Part shown: piece after piece, positions 13,201 through 21,500 of the stretch | Position numbering within the stretch: the stretch's first letter is position 1 | Layout: every line of letters starts with the position of its first letter | Origin: Bedellia somnulentella | Lineage: Eukaryota > Arthropoda > Insecta > Lepidoptera > Bedelliidae | Assembly: GCA_963576735.1 (NCBI GenBank) | Contig: OY755173.1 | Coordinates: 5,860,873-5,924,872 of the forward strand | DNA: 64,000 nt | Reading direction: 5' to 3' | Notes under the pieces: generated by a model | The model's database searches: none | What the model was told of the DNA's origin: nothing | Seen by the model: the letters and a program-made list of their open reading frames with translations, nothing else | Program-made: the position numbers and the translations under genes

Positions 13201-14150
13201 AAAGGCAGAAGGGCTTGCTTACTTTGAGACGTTGTCATTCAATTTTCTTCATCGTGTAGATTATTGGCTTAGAGTTTCTCTTCCCCATCTTTTCCCGTGG
13301 TTGGCGTATGAAAAGACCAAGGGATCTAGGACTTAAGTGATAGGTAGGCAATTTGGGTAAAAACCCATCACTATCTGTTTCATCACCATTATTTCACTAT
13401 CTCTTCCTCTTTTAAGTCTTGAACTGTATGATAATTCAGGTGGGATGAAATTAAGGATGTACGGAAGAATATTTTTCCCAATGATTTACCAGCGTCGCTT
13501 AGCGTATTTTTTTTAAAAGCACAATCCCACCTCGTTTATTAAGTTTCATAAACGGCAAATAAGTCACCGGGTCGCTGGCTAATTACATAAACGGCGGCGG
13601 GTGGTAGTATTAGGAACCTAGTTCCAATGATATCACCAATCTTATTTCTTTCACTGTCAAAAATTATATTTATCCAATTATGTTATAAAATCGCAGTCGA
13701 TATTCTGATAATGAATGAATTACTGAGCTATCTATAAGATATCACCGAGGCTACAGGATTCAGAGTAACCAATGTTAACCAACTTAGTGTATTCACGTGA
13801 CAGGGCTCAAGAATATCTCCTCTTTGTAAGGATATACTGTGGCATGAGCAAGTATGACTTGCCTTTATTTTAGTTATGGACAAACTTGATAAATAAATAC
13901 AAGCAAAACAGGGGTAGAACCTACGTTTTCCTGCCCCAGAGAAAGTGTTGCTATCCACTTAACTACAAATGTTTCCTTAGATAATAAATATGTTTTATAA
14001 TACCTTCTCTCCAGCATTGAAGATCACCAGCAAATCAGCAAGTAATTGGAGCAACTGCTTCTCATCAAGAGCATCGAACTTTATCAGATCATAATTCCTT
14101 CCTAGTACGCTATTTACCTCCTTCACTATAAATTTTATTTGGTCAGTCAT
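1032..14150 (-). CDS. IFT81: IFT81, intraflagellar transport protein 81 (5' part, seven exons)
   Basis: IFT81 pairs with IFT74 in the IFT-B core and carries tubulin along cilia; its N-terminal calponin-homology-like domain binds tubulin (family knowledge). Exons on the minus strand: 14150-14004, 7747-7542, 6293-6106, 4365-4244, 3096-2965, 2395-2264, 1232-1032. All introns are GT-AG and phases agree throughout, giving 376 codons with no stop. The protein opens MTDQIKFIV, the family N-terminus, and keeps the family pattern at residues 75-125 (KYRPP, LHWLL, AYLAKYLKLP). From about residue 130 it is heptad-rich coiled coil; residues 335-345 (KLAPFRQQATV) match the family motif near the middle of the protein. 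Vertebrate IFT81 is about 676 residues, so roughly 300 C-terminal residues lie left of the window. The introns hold many transposons, one of them touching the exon 5 donor. Identity judged from remembered family sequence, not a search. Confidence 0.93.
1252..1350 (+). repeat. Partial RTE-related SINE, head half
   Basis: Starts GTGCCGTGTAGTGCCGGCTT and runs through AGAGGCGACTAAGGGT, matching the head of the short element found complete at 20015-20226, then breaks off. It sits just upstream of the IFT81 exon 7 acceptor. Confidence 0.75.
1561..1865. mobile_element. tRNA-carrying fold-back element, copy 1 (diverged)
   Basis: Left arm CATGAAAACTTCATGTGAGG continues into an inverted copy of a tRNA 3' half (TTCGACACCAGCAGGAG at about 1616-1632). 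The right side carries a full tRNA-like unit at 1752-1824 ending CTGCTGGTGTCGAA, so the tRNA-derived sequence faces itself. Confidence 0.75.
1752..1824 (+). other. tRNA-like sequence inside the fold-back element
   Basis: An A-box-like TAGCTCAGTTGGCAGAGCG and a B-box-like GGTTCGAGTCC lie at tRNA spacing, with T-arm and acceptor 3' side present. The anticodon stem does not pair over five bases, so this is a repeat-borne tRNA relic rather than a tRNA gene. Confidence 0.6.
2003..2118 (-). repeat. tRNA-headed SINE fragment (3' part)
   Basis: CGTTCACGCCGTTTATCCCC, GGGGTTGGCAGAGGTACCAA and the CCCACGTTTTGCTTA stretch match the tail of the full SINE at 59972-60342 in reverse. The tRNA head is missing. 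Confidence 0.75.
2264..2395 (-). CDS. IFT81: IFT81 exon 6 (coiled coil)
   Basis: 44 codons, LNSYLMKEKLPQEIVTLQKE to LVALQEK, on codon boundaries at both ends (acceptor ttttccag, donor GAAAAG/gtaaaa). It matches the family stretch around KFPKELENKKKELHFLQ and SDLLELESK. A 75-codon open frame on the other strand is only its shadow. Confidence 0.93.
2796..2960 (+). pseudogene. 5'-truncated LINE 3' end with poly(A), inserted beside an IFT81 splice donor
   Basis: The plus strand reads GRRRRGRPRRRWRDDLDSFR, then KDWREQAQSRDE, a TGA where TGG is expected, then KIQGETFAQQWDTIGS and a stop. This resembles the C-terminal end of lepidopteran endonuclease-reverse transcriptase proteins. A 12-base A run follows. 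Splice donor bases begin at 2964, so only five intron bases separate tail and exon 5. Dead fragment. Confidence 0.8.
2965..3096 (-). CDS. IFT81: IFT81 exon 5 (coiled coil)
   Basis: 44 codons, YETQQSLLNTASEQLKRYL to LQEEVQ, between acceptor tattctag and donor GTACAG/gtttg. A LINE poly(A) tail begins on the plus strand only five bases into the downstream intron, so the donor context is gtttg followed by a run of T. Confidence 0.9.
3473..4143 (+). mobile_element. Non-autonomous Harbinger-like DNA transposon, 671 bp
   Basis: Exact 20-bp terminal inverted repeats, AGGTGATATCAGACGGTTCA, flanked by the 3-bp duplication TAA (3470-3472 and 4144-4146), the Harbinger pattern. Inside, from 3788, the plus strand reads MVFKWNDQNALLFLENFKNY and, after one frame change near 3905, a helix with EITEEDIKHKIK ending at a stop near 4025. 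This looks like a MADF/Myb-like DNA-binding protein of such elements, cut down. No nuclease domain remains. Confidence 0.75.
4244..4365 (-). CDS. IFT81: IFT81 exon 4 (coiled coil)
   Basis: Acceptor gatttcag; the G carried over makes GTA, then VIKRLENVQVNLIDFKNK up to KELSHQ; donor CATCAA/gtaagt. It holds 41 codons including the split one. The segment corresponds to the family's LIKRVEHLKKRV helix. Confidence 0.9.
4523..4782. mobile_element. tRNA-carrying fold-back element, copy 2 (best preserved)
   Basis: Left arm 4523-4612 and right arm 4698-4782 are reverse complements over about 85-90 bp: CATGAAAACC, TTATTACTAATAAATAAAG and AATAAATAAAGGAAAGAAA on the left, all mirrored on the right. Between the arms sits a tRNA-like unit at 4624-4697. 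No protein frame. Confidence 0.85.
4624..4697 (+). other. tRNA-like sequence in fold-back copy 2
   Basis: GACACGG pairs with CTGTGTC to make a seven-base acceptor stem (one G-T pair). GCTC/GAGC make a D stem, and GCGGG/CCCGC close a seven-base TTCGATT T loop. The middle (GGGGGCGTATACCCG) gives at best a four-base anticodon stem with an eight-base loop. Probably a tRNA-derived pol III promoter, not a working tRNA. Confidence 0.65.
4855..5048 (+). mobile_element. tRNA-carrying fold-back element, copy 3 (right half only)
   Basis: CGGAGGTAGGGAACGCAAAC, a tRNA-like unit at 4924-4998 with the same acceptor and T stems, then the right arm TTTCTTTCCTTTATTTATTC ending at TTAGTA. The mirrored left arm is absent. 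It lies about 70 bp after copy 2 in the same orientation. Confidence 0.78.
5311..5547 (-). repeat. RTE-related SINE, full length, minus strand
   Basis: It reads from a CATACATACATATA tail through CTCACGGCTATTAATCCC to the head AAGCCGACACTACACAGC. It is the reverse of the copy at 21321-21577. IFT81 intron. Confidence 0.85.
5752..5800 (-). repeat. Possible decayed Helitron 3' end
   Basis: CTAGTGTACCGCCCCAGCCT followed by CGCAAGGGTAGTG resembles, in reverse, the hairpin-plus-CTAG end of the Helitrons at 9772 and 61279. No matching 5' end was found, so this is a weak call. Confidence 0.35.
5801..6105. other. IFT81 intron, nothing recognised
   Basis: AT-rich intron sequence between the possible Helitron end and exon 3. 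No gene, tRNA or repeat family was recognised. Confidence 0.5.
6106..6293 (-). CDS. IFT81: IFT81 exon 3
   Basis: The first base completes AAG from exon 2, giving AYLAKYLKLPDIPNDI, the exit from the CH-like domain. The remainder is charged helix (LMDEFKEVHKRTRLLQKEN). Donor ATATTG/gtaagt, leaving one base. Confidence 0.92.
6294..7541. other. IFT81 intron 2, nothing recognised
   Basis: About 1.25 kb of AT-rich intron. Short open frames (for example 6438-6629) lack protein-like composition. A moderately GC-richer stretch near 6950-7080 matches no repeat in the window. Confidence 0.55.
7542..7747 (-). CDS. IFT81: IFT81 exon 2 (CH-like domain)
   Basis: Codes residues 50-117 plus two bases. The acceptor tttgtag precedes TTGAACGTATCT and the donor is GCTAA/gtaag. 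It carries KYRPP and HHVLHWLL, the most recognisable part of the N-terminal domain. Confidence 0.94.
7748..8157. other. IFT81 intron 1, 3' part
   Basis: AT-rich intron. CCGACTCAGGATTTAGACTC near 7928 faintly resembles a SINE tRNA head in reverse. Nothing else seen. Confidence 0.4.
8158..8390. mobile_element. Fold-back element with about 90-bp arms
   Basis: Bases 8185-8277 (CACGATAACGGTTAGAATGA, then TACGATACTAAGTAAGTGCG and GCGCGATAACTAG) return as reverse complement at 8295-8387, with a spacer under 20 bp. The left outer sequence AGAAGGGCAAGCACGAGCGC is the mirror of the right end of the copy at 34640-34950, which helps define the family's terminus. Confidence 0.82.
8473..8720 (-). repeat. 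RTE-related SINE, second subfamily, minus strand
   Basis: Tail ACATACATACATATACTCAT, then GGCCATAGATCCCAAAAAGG and head AAGCCGGCACTTCACGGCA. It belongs to the subfamily with GTGCCGGCTTAGAATGTC heads. Its 5' end abuts the Helitron start at 8721. Confidence 0.83.
8721..9772 (+). mobile_element. Non-autonomous Helitron, 1.05 kb
   Basis: Begins TCAATACATAGTATAAAACA and ends with a short GC-rich hairpin followed by GGGTCGCTAG; the flanks give A at the left and T at the right, as expected for Helitron insertion. Bases 8721 to about 9400 match the minus-strand element at 61279-62401 closely, including the GCGCCGGGCGGCGCGTGCCT block. The last 350 bp differ and hold no helicase frame. IFT81 intron 1. 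Confidence 0.85.
9853..9955 (-). repeat. Degenerate tRNA-headed SINE fragment
   Basis: AAAGGGGTCGAAGAGGTACT, ATACTTTTAAACG and CAGAGTACCCACG follow, with changes, the 3' part of the SINE at 59972-60342 in reverse. Confidence 0.55.
9956..10759. other. IFT81 intron 1 spacer
   Basis: AT-rich sequence with a poly(A)/poly(T) pair at about 10062-10100. No gene or known repeat. Confidence 0.5.
10760..11340 (-). repeat. Cluster of three tRNA-headed SINE copies
   Basis: A degenerate piece (about 10760-10880, with CTGTCACATTACTAGG), a nearly full copy (10890-11250) running from AACGTTCACGCCGTTTATCC to the tRNA-like head near CTACCCACTGGACTATCATA, and a third partial head (11251-11340) ending CTTAGCTATCATGG. 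All are on the minus strand. The full head shows a B-box-like sequence in reverse near 11190. Confidence 0.75.
11341..12184. other. IFT81 intron 1 spacer
   Basis: Mostly AT-rich. Bases 11672-11963 carry overlapping open frames of 76 and 90 codons on opposite strands with no recognised motif. CCTCGCCTTCGGCCCGGGTT near 12021 is GC-rich and unplaced. Confidence 0.45.
12185..12725 (+). pseudogene. Tc1/mariner-family transposase pseudogene
   Basis: Across shifting plus frames the sequence reads FSTTFMIWVCMSAQGVGRML, FVKGTVNSVKYQNIL, then IIFQKD, ASSHTAGA and PSNSPDLFPT. These follow the Tc1-like order MVWGCMS, FVEGTVNAEKY, FQQDNAPCHTA, WPAQSPDLNPIE. Frame changes and stops are frequent and the N-terminal part and terminal repeats were not found. 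IFT81 intron 1. Confidence 0.78.
12726..13774. other. IFT81 intron 1 spacer
   Basis: AT-rich, with TTTGCGTTATTT repeated twice at about 12733 and 12770. No gene recognised. Confidence 0.45.
13775..13965 (-). repeat. Degenerate tRNA-headed SINE
   Basis: GTGTATTCACGTGACAGGGC, then CTGTGGCATGAGCAAGTATG, a GATAAATAAATACAAGC stretch and GCTATCCACTTAACTAC track the SINE in reverse with many changes. Confidence 0.55.
14004..14150 (-). CDS. IFT81: IFT81 exon 1 (start codon)
   Basis: Codes residues 1-49, ending NAGEK, with donor GAGAAG/gtatta on a codon boundary. The ATG at 14150-14148 is chosen because the following residues match the conserved family N-terminus. The next intron is the largest seen in this gene, about 6.3 kb. 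Confidence 0.92.
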
Positions 14151-14664
14151 TATGCCTGCTCTAGTTACCGGTTTCTGGTAGTAAACTTCACAGTTTTTGA
14201 CTTAGTAGCTAATTCCTATTATGTGTCTATATACACTATTATCAGAAAAAGAACAATTTAATTCGACTTTGCTTTATCTATCAGTAAAGGATAACCACAT
14301 CAGAATTGTTGACATAAAGCGGTTGTCAAGGCAACACTGCCATTTTTCTATTGCCTCATTTTACGTCTATACAAGGCAAGGATACTCTACACTATGGATG
14401 GGCCGGATGGGCCCTAAACTGCGTCTATATGCCTCATTCATGTCATACCACAACGAAATCATGCATTTATGCCTTATTTATGCCTACGACATAAAACAGA
14501 CCAGATCAGTAAGTAGGAACAGTTAGATGATGTATATTTGATGATTGAATGTTTGGGCATGAGTAAGATTTTGATGTTAATAACTTATCGAAATATAAAT
14601 AACTTATCGAGTTGTTTGCCTACCCCAATGAGAACTAACAGCGCAGTGATATATTTTCATGAAC

Positions 14665-15030
14665 ATAACATACATAAACGTTCACTTCGTTTATCCACGA
14701 AGGGGTTGGCAGAGGTACCAATACTTCTGAACATCACGCGACAGCGCCACCTAGTGTCCAAAGTAGGTACCCAGATTTTGCTTAGACAGTGTACTCACGT
14801 GATAGGGAGCAGGCCTATCGCAGTTTTGTACGAATACATTGTTACATGGCTAAGTACAACTCAGCCATGTGGGTTTCCTCACGATTTTTTCCCTCACCCT
14901 TAACCACCATGATAAATTAACCACACATATGACTTAAGAAAAGACAAATTGGTGTAGGCCTGACCCGGGATTTGAACTCACGCCCGTCTGTTTACGGGCG
15001 GATATTCTACCCATTGGACTATATGTCGTC
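14665..15030 (-). repeat. tRNA-headed SINE, near full length, minus strand
   Basis: Runs from ACATAAACGTTCACTTCGTT to the head GGATATTCTACCCATTGGAC. In the forward sense the head is a tRNA-like A box (TAGTCCAATGGGTAGAATA) and a B box near 14965. It lies just upstream of IFT81. A 121-codon open frame here is a by-product. Confidence 0.83.
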
Positions 15031-15084
15031 TATATATTATCAAACATTACTTAATTAATTTATTATAGATATCATGACTGCCTT

Positions 15085-15155
15085 GCCTCCCTGGTCTCGC
15101 GGTTAAGCGCTTGGTTCCAAGTACGGAGGTCTCGGGTTCGAGCCCCGGGGGTGGT
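15085..15155 (+). other. tRNA-like sequence (different family)
   Basis: GCCTCCCTGGTCTCGCGGTT, then AAGCGCTTGGTTCCAAG and CTCGGGTTCGAGCCCCGGGG have A- and B-box character and a five-base T stem. The acceptor ends pair only partly and no CCA or clear anticodon stem is visible. Likely the head of another tRNA-derived SINE. Confidence 0.45.
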
Positions 15156-16089
15156 AACCTTACAAATTTTATTTGTAAGATTTAAAGCAGTTTGGCAGGA
15201 TATTGAAGGCTTGAATCAGGGCACCTTAAGCCGTCGGTCCTGGCTATTATTACGGCAGTAGTCGTTAGTCTGCCAACCCGCAATTGGCCAGCGTGGAGGA
15301 CTATGGCCAAATCTTCCTATATAGCCTCGTAACGCCCGTTGTATCACTAGAGAAACAAAACTCCTATGATTAATAGTAACTATTAAAAAAAATAAAGCCA
15401 TAGGAATAGTTCTTGTTAAAGATATCATTAATTTTAATAATGGGCAGTCAGCACATATATTTTTTTGTTCCATTAGAGATACATTGGATAGAATTTACAA
15501 GTCATAACAATTTCTATACGGGCGTTACGAGGTTATGATAGGCTCGAGCCCCTTGGTGGGGACATATATGCACTGTGAGGAGATGTCATGATTAAATACA
15601 TTTTACAGATGTATTGGGCATTAATACAGTAATCCTCAATAATCATAACACCTCGAAAGCTTAACCGGGATCGTGTAAATTGGTGATCGATAGCCCCTGC
15701 CTACCCCAACAGGAACTAATACGGCATTACTTTAATACAAGTAGTCGTATTTATGTATGTAATTACTTCTTCTGGTTCTCCTCGTAAAATCAATATACCA
15801 GTTGGTATGCTGATTTTAGAATTCACTGATATCATATTGGTCATTAAAGTGTCAGAAGGAACAAAGGGTATTTCTAAAAGGTTGCTTCACCAGGTCGTCA
15901 GCCCATCTTGTGGAAAGCCTATCCGGCCTATTATGTGGCCGCCACTCCAGAACCTTACATCACCAACTACAGTCAGTTCAGCGTGCAATGTTAACCCTTG
16001 CCACTTATTACTACCCTAAATAACACCCCCAAATTATATTTATAACGCTAAGTATTTCATATTTTGTATATATAAAGATAATAATTTGC
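15156..16089. other. Spacer between IFT81 and milton
   Basis: No gene. Bases 15663-15735 (GGGATCGTGTAAATTGG, CTGCCTACCCCAACAGGAAC) are a diverged plus-strand copy of the RTE LINE 3' tail. CGGGCGTTACGAGGTTATGA near 15520 mirrors CTCGTAACGCCCGTTGTATC near 15326, a short inverted repeat about 200 bp apart. Confidence 0.5.
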
Positions 16090-16317
16090 TGTGTAGTGTC
16101 GGCTTAGAATAGCACTACCCCATGTACGTCAGAGGCGACTAACGGTATTGGGGCTTTTAAGGGATTTTTGGGCGATGTGGTTGGAGACTCATCACCAACA
16201 ACCTTTATTTTACCATCTTTTTCCCACTTAACTTTCCAAAAGTGGCTGAGGAATTTCTGATTTCTTAGCTGTGGCTACCCCTTCTAGGGATTTAAAGCCG
16301 TGAGTATATGTATGTAT
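16090..16317 (+). repeat. RTE-related SINE, plus strand
   Basis: Head TGTGTAGTGTCGGCTTAGAA, shortened after CACTACCCCATG, through GATTTTTGGGCGATGTGGTT to GCCGTGAGTATATGTATGTA. Intergenic. Confidence 0.85.
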
Positions 16318-17877
16318 AAACATAATACATGTATGACGGAGAAAGTAAAACCAAATTTTGTAATTGAATAAATTATATTTCTGATATACATATTACAATT
16401 ATATTTATTGTTGCCAATGTCAAATCTCAACGTAGTTATTCTTAATCTAATAATTTGTGCCCTAGACACAGTACATTGATTGATTTTACTTCCATAGTGA
16501 TGTGGATTCAAACAAAATGGTAATTTTAGAACAATGAAAGACAATCACAATCTAAACTAAACACAATCTAGCACCGATTCAGAAAAAACGTAACAAAAGT
16601 GAGATCCACATTCCCTCATTAAACAAATTGATGAATATATATCGATATTATATTTGTCTCACTCTTTAATAAATTCAATTCAAAAATACTACTTATACCT
16701 ATGGTTTGCACCAATACAATTATATACTTTGATTTAAGACTCATTTCAAACTTAACTCACGAACGTTTAAAGCAATCATTTAAGTAAACAAAGAAGATAT
16801 TAACAGTTTATTTACATTGAATTAATCATCACTTTCATAAAATAATTAAAAAATGCTCTAGGCTTTGCTTTGTAAAGACACTTACTAATAATCATCTGAT
16901 TTCTTTTACCTTTAATTATATCAAAAGTAAGCAATTACGCTTTGACTTTTAATTACCATTACAAAAAAAAAACAAAAAAATTACATAAGTGTTCGTAATA
17001 AAAATTTTATAAAGTGTTAGCAAGATTATTTGTACTCGACTTTTATATTGAATAATGATATAAAATTGTCGGTAGCAACAATAAATATCTTAGTAAGATT
17101 TCTCCGTCGCTACCTTAACCCAAGCGACTATGATGATTTGATGATGAAATGTCTCACTATGCACAGAATGTAGCAACATAACATACTGACAAACATTATG
17201 TTACATTGCAACATTCTACTAACAACTAAATAACATTATGTACAGCACCTATAATGAACAACGAGCCTCCCATAGGGATACTATTCACACAATTAATATA
17301 CTAACTTAATGGATATTAAAGGCATGGAAGTTACAATATCATACATTTTATTGCAGATTTTCACTCGTAAATTAATTAAGTCACCCTTCATTAGATATTT
17401 ATTAACGAGAGCTTGCCAATTTCAGATTGTAATAAACATTCGCTTCATCTAGAGTTAGGGTCGATGAGCTGAAAGGAATGTTCGAGAGAGACAATTGGGC
17501 CGTTCTATCATAAACCTTGATGTACCCTAATATACCTTGTATCAAATACATTTTCACTGGTAATCGAACGGCAATGGATAAAGCTGCAAAACTCAAAATC
17601 ACGCGTGACCCGTGTGAGTGACGTAAATGCACTTCTACACATGCAGTCGAAAATTGTAAACGATTCGTCAATAAATAAAAATAATACTATCATTAACGAG
17701 GACCGATTTAAAAATCTTATAAAACAGAGTTTCAAGTCCCCGTGCTCTAAAGTAAATAAAAAAATCAATCTAAAGGCGTCTACGTCTAAATCACAAATAA
17801 GGAAATTAATGTTAGGCTAAATGCCAAGCGTAATCGGTTTCGCCGATGACCTTGAATCGTTTCGTATCGTGTTGCTC
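16318..17877. other. milton 3' flank and presumed 3' UTR
   Basis: AT-rich. On the minus strand AATAAA hexamers occur at about 17347-17352 and 17397-17402, roughly 480-530 bases after the stop; either could end the transcript. A plus-strand frame at 17605-17820 lacks an ATG and is not called. Confidence 0.45.
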
Positions 17878-18589
17878 TTACATGAGTCCTCCCTTCCTGC
17901 CGAAGAGAAGGGAGGAGAGCGTTCCTAGCGGGGACGAGAGCGGGGCGGGGGCCGCGGTGGCGGGGGGAGGGGCGGCCACCGTGCCCAGGTCTGCGCGGGG
18001 GCGGGGGGCGCGGGCGCGGGGGCCGCGTCGCCGGGGCAATGACCCCGTCATCGCTGCATCTAACGCACCCGAACCAGGAGTAGCAGGAACTCCCATAGCA
18101 GGAACTTCCGCTATCGTATCTATTCTCCGCTCGGTAGGCGCCGCGGCCGGAGAACGTAAATTCCGCTTCAAACACGTCAGCTGCTCCATCGGACTCCTAT
18201 GCACTAGACCAGTGTATAATGACCCGGGAGTTTGTAATCCCATGGGTGATGAATCCATATTCGATAAATACTTCCGACCGCTAGCGACTAGTGAATGCAG
18301 CGAAGGGAGCTTACTGAGCGGTCCACCAGGAGTGGAGGGGGGTGAGGCATCCGGTGAGCCTAGTAGAGGGCTGTTGGCAGGGGTGGCTGTTGGTGAGAAT
18401 CGCGTGGGAGGGGCCACGAACGAGTCTCGTCTTGATAATACGGGTGAGACTGCGGCTGAAGATCTTCGTGATGTTAAACGGGAACTCCAAGCACTGCCCA
18501 GTACGGAGCTAGATAGACTGCTGAGCGCACTGCTACACACGCTACCGCAACGACTGTTTGCTGTACTACCGCCAGGATGGAGCACCGTG
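17878..18589 (-). CDS. milt: milton last coding exon
   Basis: Starts [20 protein letters not shown] after the acceptor tgttccag and ends in [12 protein letters not shown] with stop TAA at 17880-17878. The first half is Ser-rich with repeated SP sites. The second is Arg/Pro/Ala-rich ([17 protein letters not shown]), coded by an extremely GC-rich stretch at 17930-18045. The other strand is open for 253 codons across this exon, a composition effect. Confidence 0.93.
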
Positions 18590-21500
18590 CTGGAACAATG
18601 GAAGTGAACAATGAATATTTTGAGAACATAGGCATACAAGAAGCAATATTACATTGTTACTTTTTGCTAAGACATTTATATAACATTGGTGTTTCTCTAT
18701 TTAAGTTTGTTTAGATAAACTATGTGTATACCATGTATTAAGTTAAAATTATTTTTGGAATACTAAAATGAATGAAATGAATAACAATTCTGTTGACTTT
18801 TTATACTGTATTTTTCCCTCAATCTAATATATACCTGTTAGTAAGTGTATAAACGTGCCCTGAGTACGGAAGTCGTGGCATGTCGTCGTCTTCTTCTAAA
18901 TCCGACAGACGGTACATTCGCAGTCCTAGAGCCGTCGCCGACCGTGCTCCTCTCACCCCAACGCCTTCTTGATCTTCTAGTAAGCCTGTAAAGATATTAT
19001 TGTTAGTGGAATTCAGAGTAAATTGGTTGTCTGTAAAGCTCGTTTTCATCAACTAGGTGACACCAATTGCTAGACTTGCCTTTCCCAAATATCGACACAA
19101 AGGCTGGTTCTGCACTCTCCTCGAAGATATTTATCAACTGCAGTCAAGAACGATTGGGAATCAGCAATATCACAAGCAATCTTGTTGCTTGCTAGACGGA
19201 TGTTGCCTATTTCGCTTGCTCGACGCTCATACTCATGGAACATGACACGTTTTCCAACATGCATTCAACGTTCATAATTGAATCATGTCAAAAATAGGAA
19301 TTCACCACCTTCGTTCAAACTTCTTACAGATTACTCCTTAAATCCCAGTAATGGTTAAGATTTTTCATAAACATATATTTTATTAAGTATATAAATTATA
19401 TCTTACCGGACATAGTAGGCTTAGCCAACTGCGCCCAAGTATGAAGAGTGAGCGACCCCTCCATAGGTTTGACGATCTGCAATTTGGTAGGAGTTCGCCA
19501 CCGCACCGCCCCAGCGCCCGCCCCCCATACTGCGCTGTCGCCGCTCATTTCGCTTATGTCGCGTTCTGAATAGAAAGAAAGATATTTAAATATTAAATAT
19601 GAAAGTAAGTATGCATCAGAATAAAAAATAACATTAAACTTCTTCTGCATTATGTCATTAAATAAGCACTACATCATTTCTTGCTTTGGGTGTCGCAAGA
19701 AGTTACTTAAGTTTTAAGGTAAGACTTGAGACTTATATTATGAATCATCTTTTCGCTACAACTTTACTTTGCTTTGCTTTCAGAACCACTTGAGTTATTT
19801 TCAATTCTGATTTCGGGCATGTAAATTCATAAGAATATATAGTTTTCAAAAAGATTGATGGATGTATAAGAAGCTAGAGAGGTTTGCCAGAATCGTACAA
19901 AGTGGCAATTGATAGTCGCTGTCTACCCCGATGGGAACTAATGGAGTGCGTATGTGAGGCAACCTAAATCCATGTTCTTCTATTGTTTTTTTTTCTCCTA
20001 CTATTTGTATAAAAAGTGCCGCGTAGTGCCGGCTTAGAATGTCGCTACCTTTTCTACCCACGGGTGTCGTAAGAGGCGACTAAGGGTATTGGGGCTTTTT
20101 ATTGGATTTTTGGGCGATGCTGTTGGACACCCATCACCAAAAACCTCTATTTTACCACCTTTTCCTTCCTTTCCTTGGTTCTGGCTACCCCATCTAGGGA
20201 ATTATAGCCGTGAATATATGTATGTTGTATAAAAAGCATACAAACCCGAGTCCCTTCTCCGATACGCATGCGAGGCAGTGAGTAATGCTCTTCGAGAGCT
20301 GATCTCCTGTGGTGTTAGTTTACGAAGCGCCGCAGCCAGCTCGCTTGCACCCGGAGCCCCGGGAACGCCTGTGCCGCCCCAGCCGCCTCTGTTGAGGATT
20401 TTACTTTTAGTAAGGTTTGGTTTGGACTGGAATGTGGAATTTGTAAATGTAATGCAGTTAAATAGAGGTTCGTTGGATAAATATGAAAAGATTTTTGTGA
20501 TGCGAGTGAAAAGTAGTGAAGTTTAAGAATGATGTGATTTGAAAGATAATATAGTTAAAAAGATAGAAAGGGGAAAGTTTAATGAACCACAGTGTGTTTG
20601 TTACGTTCATCGTACTTTTTGAATATACACATACATACATAAACTCACGGCTATAAATCCCTTAACGGGTAGCCTGAGCTTTGGAATTAGAAATTCCTCA
20701 GCCACTTTTGGAAGTTGATTGGGGAAAAGATGATAATAATAAACGTTTTTGGTAACGGGTCTCCAACCACATCGCCCAAAAATCACTTAAAAAGATATTA
20801 TTATTAGATGTGTATTATATAATATTAAATATATCGTTTAGTCAGAATCCCTTAATACAAGGTATTAAGTTGTACTTAGTTTGGGGCTAACTTGATCCGT
20901 GTATCATATGTCCGTACATACATACATACATACATACGTATTCTCACGCCGTTAGTTCCCATTGGGGTAGGCAGAGACTATCGATCGCCACTTTGTACGA
21001 TCCTGGCAAACCTCTCTGGCTTCGTTTACATCCGTCAATCTATATCCATATGTCCGTATATTTATTTATTTATTGAACTTACGGATAATCCTCCGACTCA
21101 GTATCACTGGGTATCTCGAGCAGCGAGTCATCAGATAGTGGTTTGTGCGGCCGAGTCAAGAACGAGTCGGGCGCGTCTGAGCCTGATATAGACGTGCCCG
21201 TGAACCGAGACGCGCATTGCACTGTCTCGAATACTTTGTGCATGCTTGTTCTGGAACAATAGATTGTGGAATTAGTTATTGATTTATTATTTTAATAGCC
21301 TATGTCCCCAGAGAACCATCTGCTGTGTAGTGTCGGCTTAGAATAGCACTACCCCATTTCTTCCGGTGGGTGTACATAAGAGGCGACTAACGGTATTGGG
21401 GCTTTTAAGGGATTTTTGGGCGATGCGGTTGGAGACCCATCACCAACAACCTTTATTTCACCATCTTTTCCCCATGCAACTTCCAAAAGTGGCTGAGGAA

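Noticed and set aside
14221..14903. Two plus-strand frames of 101 and 121 codons upstream of IFT81
   Set aside because: The second lies within the reversed SINE at 14665-15030; the first has no domain, splice support or good start context.
17846..18607. 253-codon plus-strand open frame over the last milton exon
   Set aside because: The minus strand carries the in-frame, correctly spliced milton C-terminus; the plus frame is a result of the GC-rich, codon-biased exon and has no recognised domain.
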